Origin: Molanna angustata
Taxonomy: Eukaryota > Arthropoda > Insecta > Trichoptera > Molannidae
DNA length: 64,000 bases
Direction: 5' to 3'
Assembly (NCBI GenBank): GCA_963576475.1
Contig: OY754978.1
Coordinates: forward strand, 62,001-126,000
Part shown: in pieces, positions 43,931 through 56,494 of the stretch
How the letters are laid out: every line of letters starts with the position of its first letter
Position numbering within the stretch: the stretch's first letter is position 1
Notes under the pieces: generated by a model
The model's database searches: none
Seen by the model: the letters and a program-made list of their open reading frames with translations, nothing else
What the model was told of the DNA's origin: nothing
Position numbers and translations under genes: made by a program

Positions 43931-44265
43931 TATTATTTATAAAAAATAGCCACAATTGGAGATTCAAAATAATAATATTATATATTTCCAATGTGGTATT
44001 ACATTATTTGAGTCAATTTTGTTTTGTTTAACAACACCAGATATAATGCCCAAATAACTTGTTGAAAGTAGACGAGCAAGATAGCAATAAGCGGGATTTT
44101 TTACTTACACACCATCATGCCGAGCCTCTATCCGGGTACGCAAAGAGAACCGAGCGCCATACCTGCGGATTTTTGATTTATATGATTAATATTTTAGAAT
44201 TTTAAGCGCCTTTTTGACAATCTCCCTGACTTCTTGTTACTGATTGTTCTATGATTTATCCGGCC
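43930..44265. other. Intergenic, nothing recognised
   Basis: No ORF or element ends were seen. Confidence 0.35.
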
Positions 44266-45407
44266 CTGACAATATGATACATGACTAGGAACAAAGTTTG
44301 TTCGTGAGTATCTGTGTATTTTATAAAGTTAGATTTGTGCCGTACATGTATGAAGTTTCTTAAACAGTTTGTATGTATAGGTGCAAGAATATTGTGATGG
44401 CTTGGTTTGCTTTTGGTTCAACATGATACATATTTAAAAAAACCACCGTTAGATTATATTACTGTCAATTAAAGCCAAGATTTTGGCGCTATATTGAATT
44501 GTTTTTATTCAAATCATACAGAGTATATCGTTTAACTTTAAAATATTGGGAAATAAAAGGACAGTGGTAATTCTTGTTTCTAAATGAATTTCAAAAACAT
44601 TTCAAAGATTATTAGTAATTTGCATTTGATAGTTATGCAAAAATCGAGATTATGAGCCGCGTAGAAAACATATTAAAATAACGATTTTTATCAAGAATTT
44701 CATATAGTAATGGTATGCACAAATTGTAAGGAATTCATAAATATTATTCAAATATAAGAAAAAGAACCTTTGCGTAAATATGTTTTGTAATATATCGATT
44801 AATATATCACGATGTCTATGGACAAAAAATAATGGATGAAAACAATTGCTGTTAGTAAATTTGGTTGAGCAATTATATTTTAACTCACAATATTCTTGAT
44901 ACTTACAGTTAGTCATTAAAATCTTTTTTTTGAAAATGGCCGCATTCAAAATATTAAAAAAATATATTCATAAATATGATTGAAATATTTAAATTATTAT
45001 GCAATTTGGATTACTTGCTCATACCTTCACGCAAAGTGCATAGAACAATGCAGGAGTTGAAGAAAAAAATATTAGGTGAAGGGATATGGAGGCTTACTAA
45101 ACAGGAGATTTAGTTTTTTTTAACATACCCAGCTGAAGGACCCCTCGCACGTCACTGGTCTTATAGAGAATGGAAGTATTCTTTAATAAAAGATCTGATG
45201 TGCACCTAACTATTGATTTGTAAACGACATTATTTCCTGACATAATCCACATTTTTACTACCCATTCAAATATCCACCCAAAATTTAACTCAAATCACAC
45301 CAACTTTTCTTATTGATAGCTACCTATATTATATACATAGGACATGTTGAAATAATGCATAAATGAATATATAATCACCTATAGATACATTTATAGCACA
45401 GATAAAA
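44266..45407 (+). repeat. Second segmental duplication, right copy
   Basis: Matches 24160-25905. It lacks the Helitron-like insertion and has its own unmatched 130 bases (44575-44703). It ends where a CGAGTGGGTTGTGGCC flank and the M2 MITE begin. Confidence 0.8.
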
Positions 45408-45910
45408 CGAGTGGGTTGTGGCCAACGCTAAACTCCTCACTAACAAGTCACTATAGAGTATTCAAAGTTTCTATAGAAAGTTTTCGGCAATTTTATGAAA
45501 TGAGTGAGTTTAATTCTTTTATTATTTAAATATATTATTATGAAAAATTGATATTTATTAATGACATTTTATGTAAGTGATGTGCCCTTTTAGCAATTTG
45601 AAAATAAAAATAACAAATTTCGAGTTTCCTGAGCATGGGAGTCACTTTGAAATATTTGACAGTTAAAAAAAATGAGAAGCACTATTCAGATATCCTTCAA
45701 AATCTAATGAGGTCTATGCGAGTTTTTGATATACAAATTTGCAAAATTTGAAAATAATCGAATGAGCACTTTAGTCTATAATCGATAATCTAGAATAAAC
45801 ACGCCGTACGTAGCATATTATAGTACACAGCACACACACACACAGATACATTGTGATAAAACTTTCAGAATGCAATCCCAGCATGATACTAGTTTGACAT
45901 CTGAAGAGAA

Positions 45911-46068
45911 GGAGGAGAATATACTCGTCCCACGTTTGGACGCGAATTGACAAATGAAGAAGGGGCGGAGAAGAGTACTTGTCCCACGTTGGGAGCCAAA
46001 TTGATATCTAGAGACGGCGGAGAAAAATACTCGTCCCACGTTGGGACGCGAAATTGATATCTAGAGAA
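45911..46068 (-). repeat. Three ~55-bp repeats with PBS-like CCCAACGTGGGAC
   Basis: On the minus strand, TCCCAACGTGGGACGAG-type text occurs three times (about 45929, 45990, 46035), each followed by TTCTCC. One copy reads TTGGCTCCCAACGTGGGACA, close to a retroelement primer-binding site. The repetition is unusual because an element needs only one. Confidence 0.7.
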
Positions 46069-46279
46069 GCTGAAAAGCATAATAAAAATAAACATTAAAC
46101 TCTGCCCCTGAAAATAAAAATTAAATAAAACATAATCGGCTGCGATGTGCCTGAAAAGACAAATACATACAAATACAGGCATGGTAAAATAATATATATA
46201 TATATAACTGGAAAGATCTTACCAAACTGCTGCTTTCATAACGGGACTGTAGAGGAAACACTTACACTACATATCACTT

Positions 46280-46585
46280 TTTATTAATTAAAAATAACTT
46301 AAAACTAGCTTAAATTCACCCCTCGTTGGTTATATGGACCTGAAACACACTTACTCACTATTATGCGATTATTTAAGTTATTTTTATTCTTAAAAAGTTA
46401 TTTTTAATAGTAACTTAAACTATCTTAAATTCACCCCTCGTTGGTTATATGGACCTGAAACACACTTATTCACTACTTTGCGATTATTTTTATTATTAAA
46501 AGTTATTATTAATAGTAACTTAAACTATTTTAAATTCACCCCCCGATGATAGGTAGAGAACCTGGAAAGAACTTAATCACTACTT
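46280..46585 (+). repeat. ~115-bp tandem repeats, three copies
   Basis: TTAAATTCACCCCTCGTTGG, TATATGGACCTGAAACACAC recurs at about 46312 and 46431, with a diverged third copy at about 46531 (ACCCCCCGATGATAGG). It lies inside the LTR-type insertion. Confidence 0.85.
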
Positions 46586-46664
46586 TATACAATTAGAAAA
46601 AAATGCTAAGGCCGTCCGATAGCCTAGCAAACTCGCACTCTCGCACGCGGGTCTCTACAACTAC

Positions 46665-46760
46665 CGACCAACCACTGACTCCTACCGAATGACAACTCAC
46701 ACTGACAACTACCGAATGATAACTCACCCTGACAACTATCGAATGACAACTGATCGACTA
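46665..46760 (-). repeat. 24-27-bp tandem repeats
   Basis: CCGAATGACAACTCACACTG-type units repeat three to four times. Translated on the minus strand they give a repeating CQGELSFGS/CQCELSFGR text, which I read as a repeat translation rather than a protein. Confidence 0.75.
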
Positions 46761-47360
46761 CAGCAGGGCGACCCAGCGCCCGTGAAGGCCGTGAAACATG
46801 GAGTAGGGGAGGGGGGGGGTGGTTAAACTGAAGAATCAATCCGTACCGCCGGGTGCCAACCAAGATTCCAGGAATCTGCTTGATGCATTTTACATTTATT
46901 TTCAATAGAAAAGACAATACTTAAATATATGAACATGGCCTGGGGGGCCGCTATAATCCGTTCCTAGAATTAATAGAAGAAATACATTAGGCCGAAGTAA
47001 AATAATGGTTTTTGGGTTTCTTTGATATCATAATGCATGGAAATATATCGATCACAATACCTATGGAAATATCAAGTTGATAATCTGCAATAAAAAATTA
47101 CCTTAAAAATTACGAATTCATAAATCCCCTTGGGGTAGTGAGGAGTAAAAACAATGTTAAGTTCAACCCCTTCTTCATAAGGATTCATATTTTTTTTCGT
47201 GCAACTCTCCAATAATATCTAAAAATTTAAGTCCTGGCAGCACCGTCCACCGTGGTTGACATTTGTCATTTGACAGATATTATACGCGTTCGTTCTGTCA
47301 TTTGATAAAACATTTAAATAATTAATCAGCATAATATTATACTATTACTTTTTGTTTTAT

Positions 47361-47580
47361 GTAGCTTCACGGGCAACTAACAGGTACAATGTCAAATAAT
47401 TATTTAACATGCACCAATAACAAGCTGCCACATTCTGGAGACTTACGATCTGCTTATGGTATTAATCGTCTCACAGAGCCAGACTTAAAACACAATTAAA
47501 AACTGTGTCTCCACCGGGAATCGAATCTGGGACCCTTGGATCAGTAGTCAGATACCTAACCAACTGAGCCACGAAGGCCG
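47361..47580 (-). mobile_element. tRNA-derived SINE
   Basis: Minus-strand head CGGCCTTCGTGGCTCAGTTG, B box at about 47515-47525, body CCAGAATGTGGCAGCTTGTT, tail toward 47340. Same family as 40978-41212, with more point changes. Confidence 0.85.
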
Positions 47581-47609
47581 AAGATAGAAATGATGCGACT
47601 ATTTTAATT

Positions 47610-48245
47610 TTATGTTTCCCCCAGAGACAATCCAACTAGCAAACAAGTCGTATAAATAAGAGTTATACCTATGACTTTTAGTCGTATAGGAGTTTTATAG
47701 TGGTTATTAACTAACTCTGTTAGTCGTATAGACGTTGTACATCTGACGGTTAAGTCGTCTAACTAAATAGTCTAATTGCAAGGTCCCATAAACGTTTTTG
47801 CAACATAATTATACAAGGATCACATAATGGTCTTAATCGAAATGTTAACTTATCAAAGCTGTAAGTCGTAAAAACATTTCAGTTGTATAAAGATTTTTAA
47901 AAAGACAATATCGTCATAAAAAGGGTATTATTATAACATCTAAACAACTTATTGGCCTATAAACGTTTTAGAAAAAACTTTAATAGACGATTGTATAGTG
48001 GTATTATGGATGACTTCAATAGGACATAAAATTATTAGTGTGACGTTTATATACCTATTATTCAACAGTTGGTTTTATAAATGAAAAACAAAAACTTTTA
48101 TAAAACATAATATGTAGTTGTCAATGAACCTGTTATATTCCTTTTATATGACAATATGTTTTATAGATGTTAAGTACAGACTTTTATAAAACAAAATTAA
48201 ACATTTTGTTTTACATTTGGGAGAAATTAAGAGAACATAAAACGC
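47610..48245. mobile_element. Unclassified element of loosely repeating TTATA / GTCGTATA units
   Basis: The block opens TTTTATGTTTCCCCCAGAGA and closes ATTTGGGAGAAATTAAGAGA, ACATAAAA, an imperfect inverted pair. Inside, GTCGTATA, TTTTATAAA and ATAAACGTTT-like words recur every 15-30 bases with no fixed period. No ORF. It looks like a decayed inverted-repeat element, but the family is unknown. Confidence 0.35.
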
Positions 48246-48394
48246 TGAATCTAGTAATTGAATATAATATGATTTATTAAAACATCCTAATACATGATGA
48301 AGTTACATGTTAGTTAAGATAAATATCACGTGCGTTAAAAAAGTTTTATACGTGAATTAAATCAACGGAAACCTAATGTTTATTGATATTTTTC

Positions 48395-49288
48395 TGCATT
48401 TTGAACAAACTTGACTTGAAAAAACTATGAGTCTTTTTTCCCTTTGTTTACTATTCAAGTAAGCTTTTTTCTTGGCCTTCTGGCCCTTAATCCATTGTTG
48501 ACTAGGCGTCGTCGAATCGTCCTATCGCTTACAATTATACCACTCTCAGCAAGGATGTGTTGGATATCACTCGAAGTGGATCTACGGTCTTGAAGAGCTA
48601 ATTTCGTTATCCTTCTGTCGTCTATCAATAACGTCTTCTGGTTTCTGCCAGATTTTACAGCATAGTGTAAACTTTTGGAGACTTTGAACCTCTCGCAGAC
48701 CTTTGAACTCCAGACTTGGAAGCTCTGTGTCCCAACTTTTCAGCAATTTGTTTATATGTATATCCCTCTTCTCGCAGGGTAACTGCTCTACTACATTTTG
48801 TAGGTGACCAGTAGCCTCCAAGCATGTTTCAGAAGAAGTTTCAGAATAAAATAATCTCAGAACTTGAAAAAACACTCCAACCACTTACAAATGACACAGT
48901 ACAGGACGAACGACAGACTAATAGCTCTTGCTTAGATAGGATTTCAAATATCCTCAATAATTACTTTCTAATGATCACAGACATCAAAAAAACAAATTTC
49001 CAGAAAAAAATGTGAGTAATAATGATGATTCATATCATCAAATAGTAAGGTATATGTTCCTTACAACTCATTATGAGACAAATTAGAAAGGATTAACTAA
49101 TTTTGTAAAAAAAAGTTAAAATAATTAAGAAAATATTTATTGTTTCTTGCGAAATAAACAAAAGAAAATATTTGTCATTAAAAACAATAAGATTGCAATA
49201 AAATTTCAATGAAAAAGTAAAATGAATCACCTAGTAAGTTGAAAAATGTAGTCAAAATAAAAAGTTTCCATTCTTTTGGCCACTACTG
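48395..49288 (-). pseudogene. Tc1/mariner remnant (HTH part)
   Basis: The right end CAGTAGTGGCCAAAAGAATG (read on the minus strand from 49288) is a typical Tc1 terminal repeat. Across two frames, LREEGYTYKQIAEKLGHRAS, then a TSS-type second helix, then RRLVNNGLRARRPRKK-like text (about 48800-48450) correspond to the bipartite DNA-binding domain. The catalytic domain and left end are missing. Confidence 0.6.
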
Positions 49289-49339
49289 AATATCACGTGT
49301 TTGTGTCACCGACACAGTAACAACATAGTTCTCTATAAA

Positions 49340-50400
49340 TAATGGGGTGCATGCTATCTCCATGGCTCTTCAATCTATACGTTGAATGTTGCATCAGAAC
49401 TTTTATGGAGGATAGCAAGGGTCTGAAATTTATTTATTTATATTCACATACACGGCCTCTTAGCCATTATAAAAATATGGTAAAAATAAAACATAAAACT
49501 CGTATTAAACAACACAACAATTAAAAAGAAAAACAACACAATAATTCATTCAAATACAAAATCTATCACACAAATCGAAATATTCATAATATGTCCCATT
49601 CCGATTCGTCTAAATTTATCTGTCTGAATTTTAGTAGGTATATGAGAAATGTCAAAACGTTGACAATTCAGTAAGTATAGTATATGAAGGATGTAAAGAG
49701 AACGTACTGAGAATGGATGCCAGCAAATCGAAGTTCAAATGGTGTTTCAAAAGAGTGATAGCAGAACAGCGTACCAAATAAAATTAGAGAACAAATGGCT
49801 CAAGCAAGTAGACGAATATGTCTATTTGGGAAGCAACGGAACACCGGAATGGACGGATTGATAAAGAGATCGAAAGAAGAGTTATGGCAAGAAACAGAGA
49901 GAATGGAGCACTTAGACCAGTTATGAATGACCGCAACATATCAAAGGATGCTAAAGATGCCATTGATAACGCTATCTTAAAAGTGCCAACCTTGATGTAT
50001 GCAAGTGAAACCTGGACATGGCAGAAGTCACATGAAAGCAGAATAAATGCAGTTTAAATGAGATCACTAAGATGAATCTGTAATAGAATTTAAGATGAAG
50101 ATAGATGTCATTAATAGAATGAAAATGATGAATTCATTTCATTCATTAATTGGCCACATGGGGAGAATGAATGAGGAATGCCTGACGAAGAAAATATACA
50201 ATGCGCATAGGAATGAAATGAGAAATCAATGCCGCCCAAGAAAGGGATGGCATGACCATGTGAATGGTATTTTGAAAGACGAAAAGGTTAGAAGCGTGAA
50301 GAACAGATAAACATGTATAAGAAGATGTATGAATGTTGACGAGGCGATGATTGTGTGTCAAGATATATGGCATTCAGTTTTCTCTGTCTACCATGTGAGG
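49340..50400 (+). pseudogene. Decayed LINE RT and C-terminal region
   Basis: MGCMLSPWLFNLYVE (49342) is the RT GxxLSPxLFN stretch. After an insertion at about 49430-49670 it resumes near 49700 with VDEYVYLGSNG, KVPTLMYASETWTWQKSHES, MKMMNSFHSLIGHMGRMNEE and CRPRKGWHDHV, in several frames. This order matches the end of RTE/Jockey-like ORFs. Many stops; inactive. The 51370-51770 fragment is the same family. Confidence 0.6.
49590..49675 (+). mobile_element. End fragment of the 60-63 kb inverted-repeat transposon family
   Basis: GTCCCATTCCGATTCGTCTAAA, GAATTTTAG and TATATGAGAAATGTCAAAA match the left end of the element at 60370. It lies in the block that interrupts the LINE. Confidence 0.5.
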
Positions 50401-50620
50401 ATCATGGCATTATGGTATGTATAAGAATCACATACATTAGGTATGAGAAATTTTATAAATATAATAATTAAATTAGACAAATGATTTACTACAAACAAGA
50501 CAAATATTGAAAATAATATTTCTATATTGCCCTCATTCAGTATAACAAAAGCTGTTTTTCATTCAAATTTTGCTTATGAGTAAAAGCATTTCTTTATAAA
50601 CATTATTCTATTTCTATTTT

Positions 50621-51365
<745 letters not shown>

Positions 51366-51369
51366 TAAC

Positions 51370-51770
51370 TGCCATTGAAATGAGGTCTCTCAGACAAATG
51401 TGTAATAAGACGATGTGTGATTGAATAAAAAAAGTAAGCACAAGAACAGAATGTATGTTGGAAAAGGACACCACATGCAAAATAAAAATATAATATATGT
51501 CCTTAAGTGGTTCGGCCACATAGAAAGAACAGATGAAGAACAGTTGACAAAAAAATTATACATGGCTAAAAGATGCTGAATAAGAGATAGAGGTCGGTCG
51601 AGAAAGACTCATTTAAATCACATGAATGGAATCTGATGTGTAGATAGAAGGAGAGTGTGCATGAGGCAATGTTTGGATTAAGTGAAGCGAGAAAAGTATA
51701 TCAGGATAGGAAAGTATGGCGCTCAGTTCTCTCTGCCTACCTCAATATGAACAAGGCATGATAGTATGTA
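51370..51770 (+). pseudogene. LINE C-terminal scrap
   Basis: In shifting frames: EMRSLRQMCNKTMCD-like, VLKWFGHIERTDEEQLTKKL, and a GRSRKTHLNHMNGI stretch, followed by text similar to the 49-50 kb relic. Stops in all frames. Confidence 0.55.
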
Positions 51771-52027
51771 TGTAAAAAAACACAAAATATTTATTTGCAA
51801 CTAGTATATTCCTAGAAAATAAACTATCATGACGTTCGGTTTCTAAAAAAAACTGATAAAATAAACATTTTCCTAATATTCATATAAGATATTATGAAAA
51901 ATGATGTAAAAGAGTAAAATTAAATAATAATTTAACATATACAGAGCAAATTTCACAATAATAATGTTAATATATTACCTTTAGTCAGTATATATTATTA
52001 TAAGGTCTTTGGTATATACCTAGTCAA

Positions 52028-52539
52028 AGATGTTCCGTACTCAAATTTTGTATGGAAAATTTTCAGCGATTTTATGAAATGAGTTTGTTTAATTATTTTT
52101 TTATTTTATTATGAAAAGTTGAAATTTCTTGAATGCCATTTTATGAAAGTGATGAGCCTTTTTACCTATTTGAAAATAAAAATTTCAAATTTTAAGTTTC
52201 CTGAGCTTGGGGTCACTTTGAAATATTTGACAGTTAAAAAAATTGAGAAGCACTATTCATATATCGTTCAAAATCTAATGGGATCTAAGTGAGCATTAGA
52301 TATACAAATTTGCAAAATTTGAATAGAATCGAATGAGTACTTTAGTCTATAATCGATAAAGTAAAATGAACACGCCGTACATAGCACATAGCACACTGCA
52401 CACACACACAGATACATTGTGATGAAACTTTCAGAATACAATCTCAGCATGATACTAGTTGATAATCTGCAAAAAAAAAATACCCTTAAAAATTGCGAAA
52501 TCATAACTCCCCACTATATCACCTTGTGTTAGTAAGGAG
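52028..52539 (-). mobile_element. M2-family MITE
   Basis: Reverse-oriented copy with CTGAGCTTGGGGTCACTTTG, ACACGCCGTACATAGCACAT and GCATGATACTAGTTGATAAT intact, ending TTAGTAAGGAG at 52539. It gives the uninterrupted target for the LTR-type insertion at 45895. Confidence 0.65.
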
Positions 52540-52544
52540 TAAAA

Positions 52545-53300
52545 ACGGTATTCCCATAATTGTGAAATAGGTAATTGTGTTTATCATAAACATAACTAAA
52601 TAGGTACCTACATGATACAACAAAAACAATGTTCCACGAACCACTGAGAACTGAGATGTAAATTTCTTAGAAATCAATGATAGCATAATTATCACTGCCT
52701 AATAACCTAACCATAAGAAATAAGATTCTTTATTTTATTTATATAGATATCAACTATCTAGTTACAGACCTGTAAGTTCATATTATAATGATATTAATAA
52801 TTATTATTATAATATTATTTATTATGATATTATTAAACTATCAATTGATGTTCTGTTTAAAATATTTTATTTTTATATTTCCATTATCAATGCAATTATG
52901 TCCATGTTTATAATTTGCAATTATCAAAACACAAATATGAAAAGGAATTCCCATCATACAACTTATTAAGATTTTTCAGTCATTTAGGTATTGGGAGTTT
53001 CTTAATCAAATTATTTTTTAATTATAAGTACCTATAGTTATCATAAAACAACTTGAACCAGTCACGTTGGTGCACACATGGCAAATTTGTTTTATTGTTG
53101 GTTGATATATGTACAAACCATTCCCCTTTAGTGGCATCTATGATCATGATACTGGATAAAACAAAAGTATTGAATGTTATAAATGGGAAAATTATGTTGT
53201 TCCCATTGCTAAACTTCATCAAAATACCTAAAGATAATAAAAAATGATGTACATAACATTTAAATATAGGATGAAGGATATATCTTTATGAACATTTATA
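52545..53300. other. End of transporter intron 1, nothing else recognised
   Basis: AT-rich. Short ORFs here (53022-53247, both strands) show no family resemblance and overlap each other, so they are not called. Confidence 0.4.
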
Positions 53301-53306
53301 TTTCAG

Positions 53307-53408
53307 GATCTGGTGGACTCCAATACTTATATGCCAGACGTAGATATCAATTCAGTGAAGTCCACTTCAGTATATTTTCTGCTTATACAATTATAGTTAA
53401 TTTCTTTG
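53307..53408 (+). CDS. SLC46-type transporter, exon 2
   Basis: Acceptor TTTCAG (53301-53306) and donor GTAAGT (53409) bound 102 bases. With the phase-1 base from exon 1 it reads GSGGLQYLYARRRYQFSEVH then FSIFSAYTIIVNFF. The YARRRYQFSE loop followed by a TM segment fits the middle of the C-terminal half of SLC46 proteins. Ends in phase 1. Confidence 0.9.
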
Positions 53409-53489
53409 GTAAGTAACCTTTATAATAATAACAGGGATATATATTTATATTGCACTTTATATTAATGATTCAAGATATGTTTTATAGTT

Positions 53490-54270
53490 AAGTTATGTGG
53501 TGCTCTACGAAACAAAGCTGTTTTCAGTAATATTAGCTCTTGAATGTGCTCTTGCTTTGAGCACTGCAGACATCTGGAGGCAGTGCTCATAATTAAATTC
53601 ACTTAATTAGACCGCTCAAACCAAAGCATCGGTTATAGTAAGCCACTTTTTTGTCTCTGTTCAACTTCTATAGGGAGTTGTTACTCCGTGATCCAGAGGA
53701 CCTGAGTGTGAGATGCCTCCCAGAAAGCTCTTGAATGTATTGTGGTGCTAGATTATTAAAGCATAAAACTCAACTCGCTCTGGACACTTCAACCAGTGTA
53801 ATTATTTTAGTAGTGGAGTTATGTGACATCGTTTTTCCATTCAGTATAAATACCGTTGCAGTAATCAAGCCAAAAACAACGAATACATTTATAAAGTGTT
53901 TTTGTCTCATTTTTGGGTAAAATTCAACGATTTTCAGTTGTCTTAGTTAAAAAAATAAGAACTAACTGTTTGAAAGCAAGTGATAACTTTTATTGTCCAA
54001 GTGAACTCTCAAGAATCTGATACTTGATGGCACGAGTGATGCTACGTTGGTGTCAATAAGAATACTTTCAATGAGGTGCTGTCGCCGTGGTGAAGCTACC
54101 CACATAAATTCTGCTTTTGTTGGGTTCAGCTTATTACAAGACATCCACGAAGCAATTTTTTCAATGCACTCAACAGTATCTACATCCAGACGAGATTTGC
54201 ATATGGGATTACAAAGATAAAAGAACAGACGGTCATCAGCATAAGCAAATGAATTGAAACCTTTATTCTG
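53490..54270 (-). pseudogene. LINE RT and C-terminal relic in intron 2
   Basis: The minus-strand frame around 54260-53985 has FNSFAYADDRLFFYLCNPIC, ECIEKIASWMSCNKLNPTKA, EFMW and FLRVHLDN. Further left, LAPQYIQELSGRHLTLRSSG and ALPPDVCSAQSKSTFKS match the common C-terminal end of LINE ORF2s. Stops and gaps make it inactive. It is antisense to the host gene. Confidence 0.65.
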
Positions 54271-54488
54271 AAATAAAAAATAATATTTTAAAATCAAAAT
54301 ATAAATATTTAATTAGACAATTTTATGTCCCTGTTAATATGAATTATGTTTGACTGCACAGTAAGAAAATTTGCATTTATCTTAGTTGCAGTATGAGTAA
54401 TTTATTTTAATTAACAAAGAAATTTACATTATAAGAATGGGCATTAACATAACAATATTTAGGTACCTACATAATTGTATCATTCCAG

Positions 54489-54710
54489 GTGTACTATTTG
54501 CGCTGTCAGTACTAAGTAAATACTTGAAAATGAATGATTACATGTTAGCAGCAATAGCATGTTTATCAAAGGTATTGGCCAGTTTTGTATATGCATTTTC
54601 ACCAACTAAAGAATGGTTATACCTCGGTCCATTAGTGGAACTTATAGGAGGGACAGCTGTTATTGCTATGAGGTCAATGGCAACTAAAATTGTCCAAAGT
54701 AACGAAATAG
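54489..54710 (+). CDS. SLC46-type transporter, exon 3
   Basis: Acceptor CATTCCAG (to 54488) and donor GTAAGA (54711) bound 222 bases. The exon encodes GVLFALSVLSKYLKMNDYML, AAIACLSKVLASFVYAFSPT and LGPLVELIGGTAVIAMRSMA, two to three TM segments with the RSM.TKIV loop usual in this family. Phase 1 at both ends. Confidence 0.92.
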
Positions 54711-54746
54711 GTAAGAAAATAACTGGAAATAAATAATTTTATTCTT

Positions 54747-54948
54747 ATAATTAAAATAAATATCTTAGTGTCAACCACGTTTGAGTATTTTTATGTCAAC
54801 TAGTTTCGGAGACATAACCGCACCTTCGTCCGGACAGACTTATATGTATAAGTCTGTCCGGACGAAGGAGCGGTTATGTCTCTGAAACTAGATGTTAAAA
54901 AAATACCCAAATGTGGTTGACACTAAGATATTTATTTATTTTAATTAT
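54747..54948. mobile_element. Foldback MITE in intron 3
   Basis: About 200 bases form an almost perfect palindrome centred near 54848 (ACTTATA-TG-TATAAGT). Arms include AAATATCTTAGTGTCAACCA and CTTCGTCCGGACAGAC. A few mismatches show it is not brand new. It lies between exon 3 and exon 4. Confidence 0.85.
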
Positions 54949-55489
54949 ATTAGCTAAAATGTGCCACAAGGAAATAGCTGCAACGTATAAAGACATTTTA
55001 TTCTTGTTTAAGGTAGGTACATAGGTACATTATTTAAAACGCTAAATTTGTATTTCTATCAATAATTTAACTTTAGAGGAATCAAGATAAATTTAATTTA
55101 TACTCAAGAATGTTCAAAACAATATTTAGTAGTCAAGTAGTCACTTAAGTATCTATATTATGTAATATGAATTGACATTGAAGAAGAAGTATATACTAAA
55201 GTATAATTCCATAAACATGACCACACTATTGAATAATTGTTTATTTTCATCTTCAAAAGTGTCTATTCATTATTTTGATACATCATTGATGTCCATACAC
55301 ACCACAAGTTATAGGTAATCTACCTAATTGTAGGTAACTCTAATTGACTTGTTATCCTTGAAATAATATTTTACTGGGTGCCTACATTTACATATACATA
55401 GGTACCTACCCATTGATAAAAATGATGAAGAACCCTTCAACATTCTCATCCTCTGATAAACAAACATTTTAATGATTAGTATTTTTCAG

Positions 55490-55646
55490 GAAAAATAAAT
55501 TCTGTATTTGGAGTATGTGAAGCAGTTGTGAATGCAATATATAATCCAATATTTGCTACATTCTATGTGGCAACACTCGACACATTCCCAGGAGCTTATT
55601 GTCTGCTGTCTGCTTTTCTCATATCTCCATCTGTATTTTTATTTTT
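55490..55646 (+). CDS. SLC46-type transporter, exon 4
   Basis: Acceptor TTTTTCAG (to 55489) and donor GTAAGT (55647) bound 157 bases: GKINSVFGVCEAVVNAIYNP, IFATFYVATLDTFPGAYCLL and SAFLISPSVFLF. The GK.NS.FGV.E pattern with paired TM segments is the end of the 12-TM fold. Enters in phase 1, leaves in phase 2. Confidence 0.92.
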
Positions 55647-56085
55647 GTAAGTATATATTTATGTACCAACATAGTAAATATAATATTAACCTTTTTTCAT
55701 TATGTATTCAAGTAAAATTACTAAACCTCGTTTAGTTTGTCAATGGACAATTCTTGATAGAACTCCATTGTATGTAGATATATAAAATAAAAAATACTTG
55801 CTGAATGTTACTCCAAATAAGTAAAATTTTGGAGAATGCTACACATATATCCATTAAAACTGTTTCAATAAAAATATATGATTATTCCAAATAGTAATTC
55901 ATTTATTTTACCTACCCAACTATTACACTTTTTATAGAAAGCAATTATTATTCTGTGTAGTAAAATATATTTTATAAAGGTTTCATTATAACACTGAGAC
56001 TGAGATTCCTGAATTTATTGATTACTTAAGTTAATCTGTTAATATTTATTATTTTATAATTATGTTTAACATGTTGATTTTTTAG

Positions 56086-56194
56086 GTACTTGTATAAATT
56101 ACAGAAGGAAGATGTTTTGGAAAATGAAAAATGTAAAGAATTAAACGAAATAAAAGACAATCCAGCTTTTGAAGGAGAAACCAGTCACCTATAG
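56086..56194 (+). CDS. SLC46-type transporter, exon 5 with stop
   Basis: Acceptor TTTTTTAG (to 56085), then 109 bases encoding LYLYKLQKEDVLENEKCKEL, NEIKDNPAFEGETSHL and TAG at 56192-56194. The charged cytosolic tail carries an NPAF motif, which could act in trafficking (inference). AATAAA-like signals are weak in the next 300 bases. Confidence 0.9.
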
Positions 56195-56494
56195 ATGTAA
56201 TAACTACCTATGTAGTTACTTATATACTTACATACATATAACTATAAAATAGATTAATAAGTAAATTCTGCCAGTACTAGATATTAAATGACTAAAGGAC
56301 CCTGATATCTTATTTTAAATAAGTTAAATGTAAGAAACATAAAAATATTACTATCCTAAACATAAATAGATAGAAATCAAAATATGAAACTAAATACCAG
56401 TTGCTAAACTCTAGTTAGATGTTTGTGATTTTAACATTCATTCTTATTTCCTCATAAGAATAGAGTTAAAATAATCAAAATCAATTAAACATAA

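Larger units (their letters stand above)
45895..47074 (-). mobile_element. LTR-type insertion (TG...CA) with 4-bp target duplication
   Basis: The 1180-base block begins TGACATCTG and ends GGAAATATCA. AGTT stands on both sides (45891-45894, 47075-47078), while an intact M2 copy at 52455 has a single AGTT. TG...CA ends and a 4-bp duplication are typical of LTR retrotransposons. On the minus strand it carries AATAAATG near 46905 and GTTGGCACCCGGCGGTACGG nearby. Internally it has three sets of tandem repeats. No gag or pol frame is left; it may be a solo LTR or a small TRIM-like derivative. Confidence 0.55.
45433..47145 (-). mobile_element. M2-family MITE split by an LTR-type insertion
   Basis: CTCCTCACTAAC at 45433 and TAGTGAGGAG at 47145 bound it. 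The body matches the other M2 copies in reverse (GTACG, CACACACACACAGATACATT, GCATGATACTAGT). It is interrupted after GATACTAGTT by 1180 bases and resumes AGTTGATAATCTGCA. Confidence 0.75.

Noticed and set aside
46624..46917. Cys/Ser-rich protein with QGELSFGS repeats
   Set aside because: The repeats are the 24-27-bp DNA array in the LTR-like insertion, with no homology outside it.
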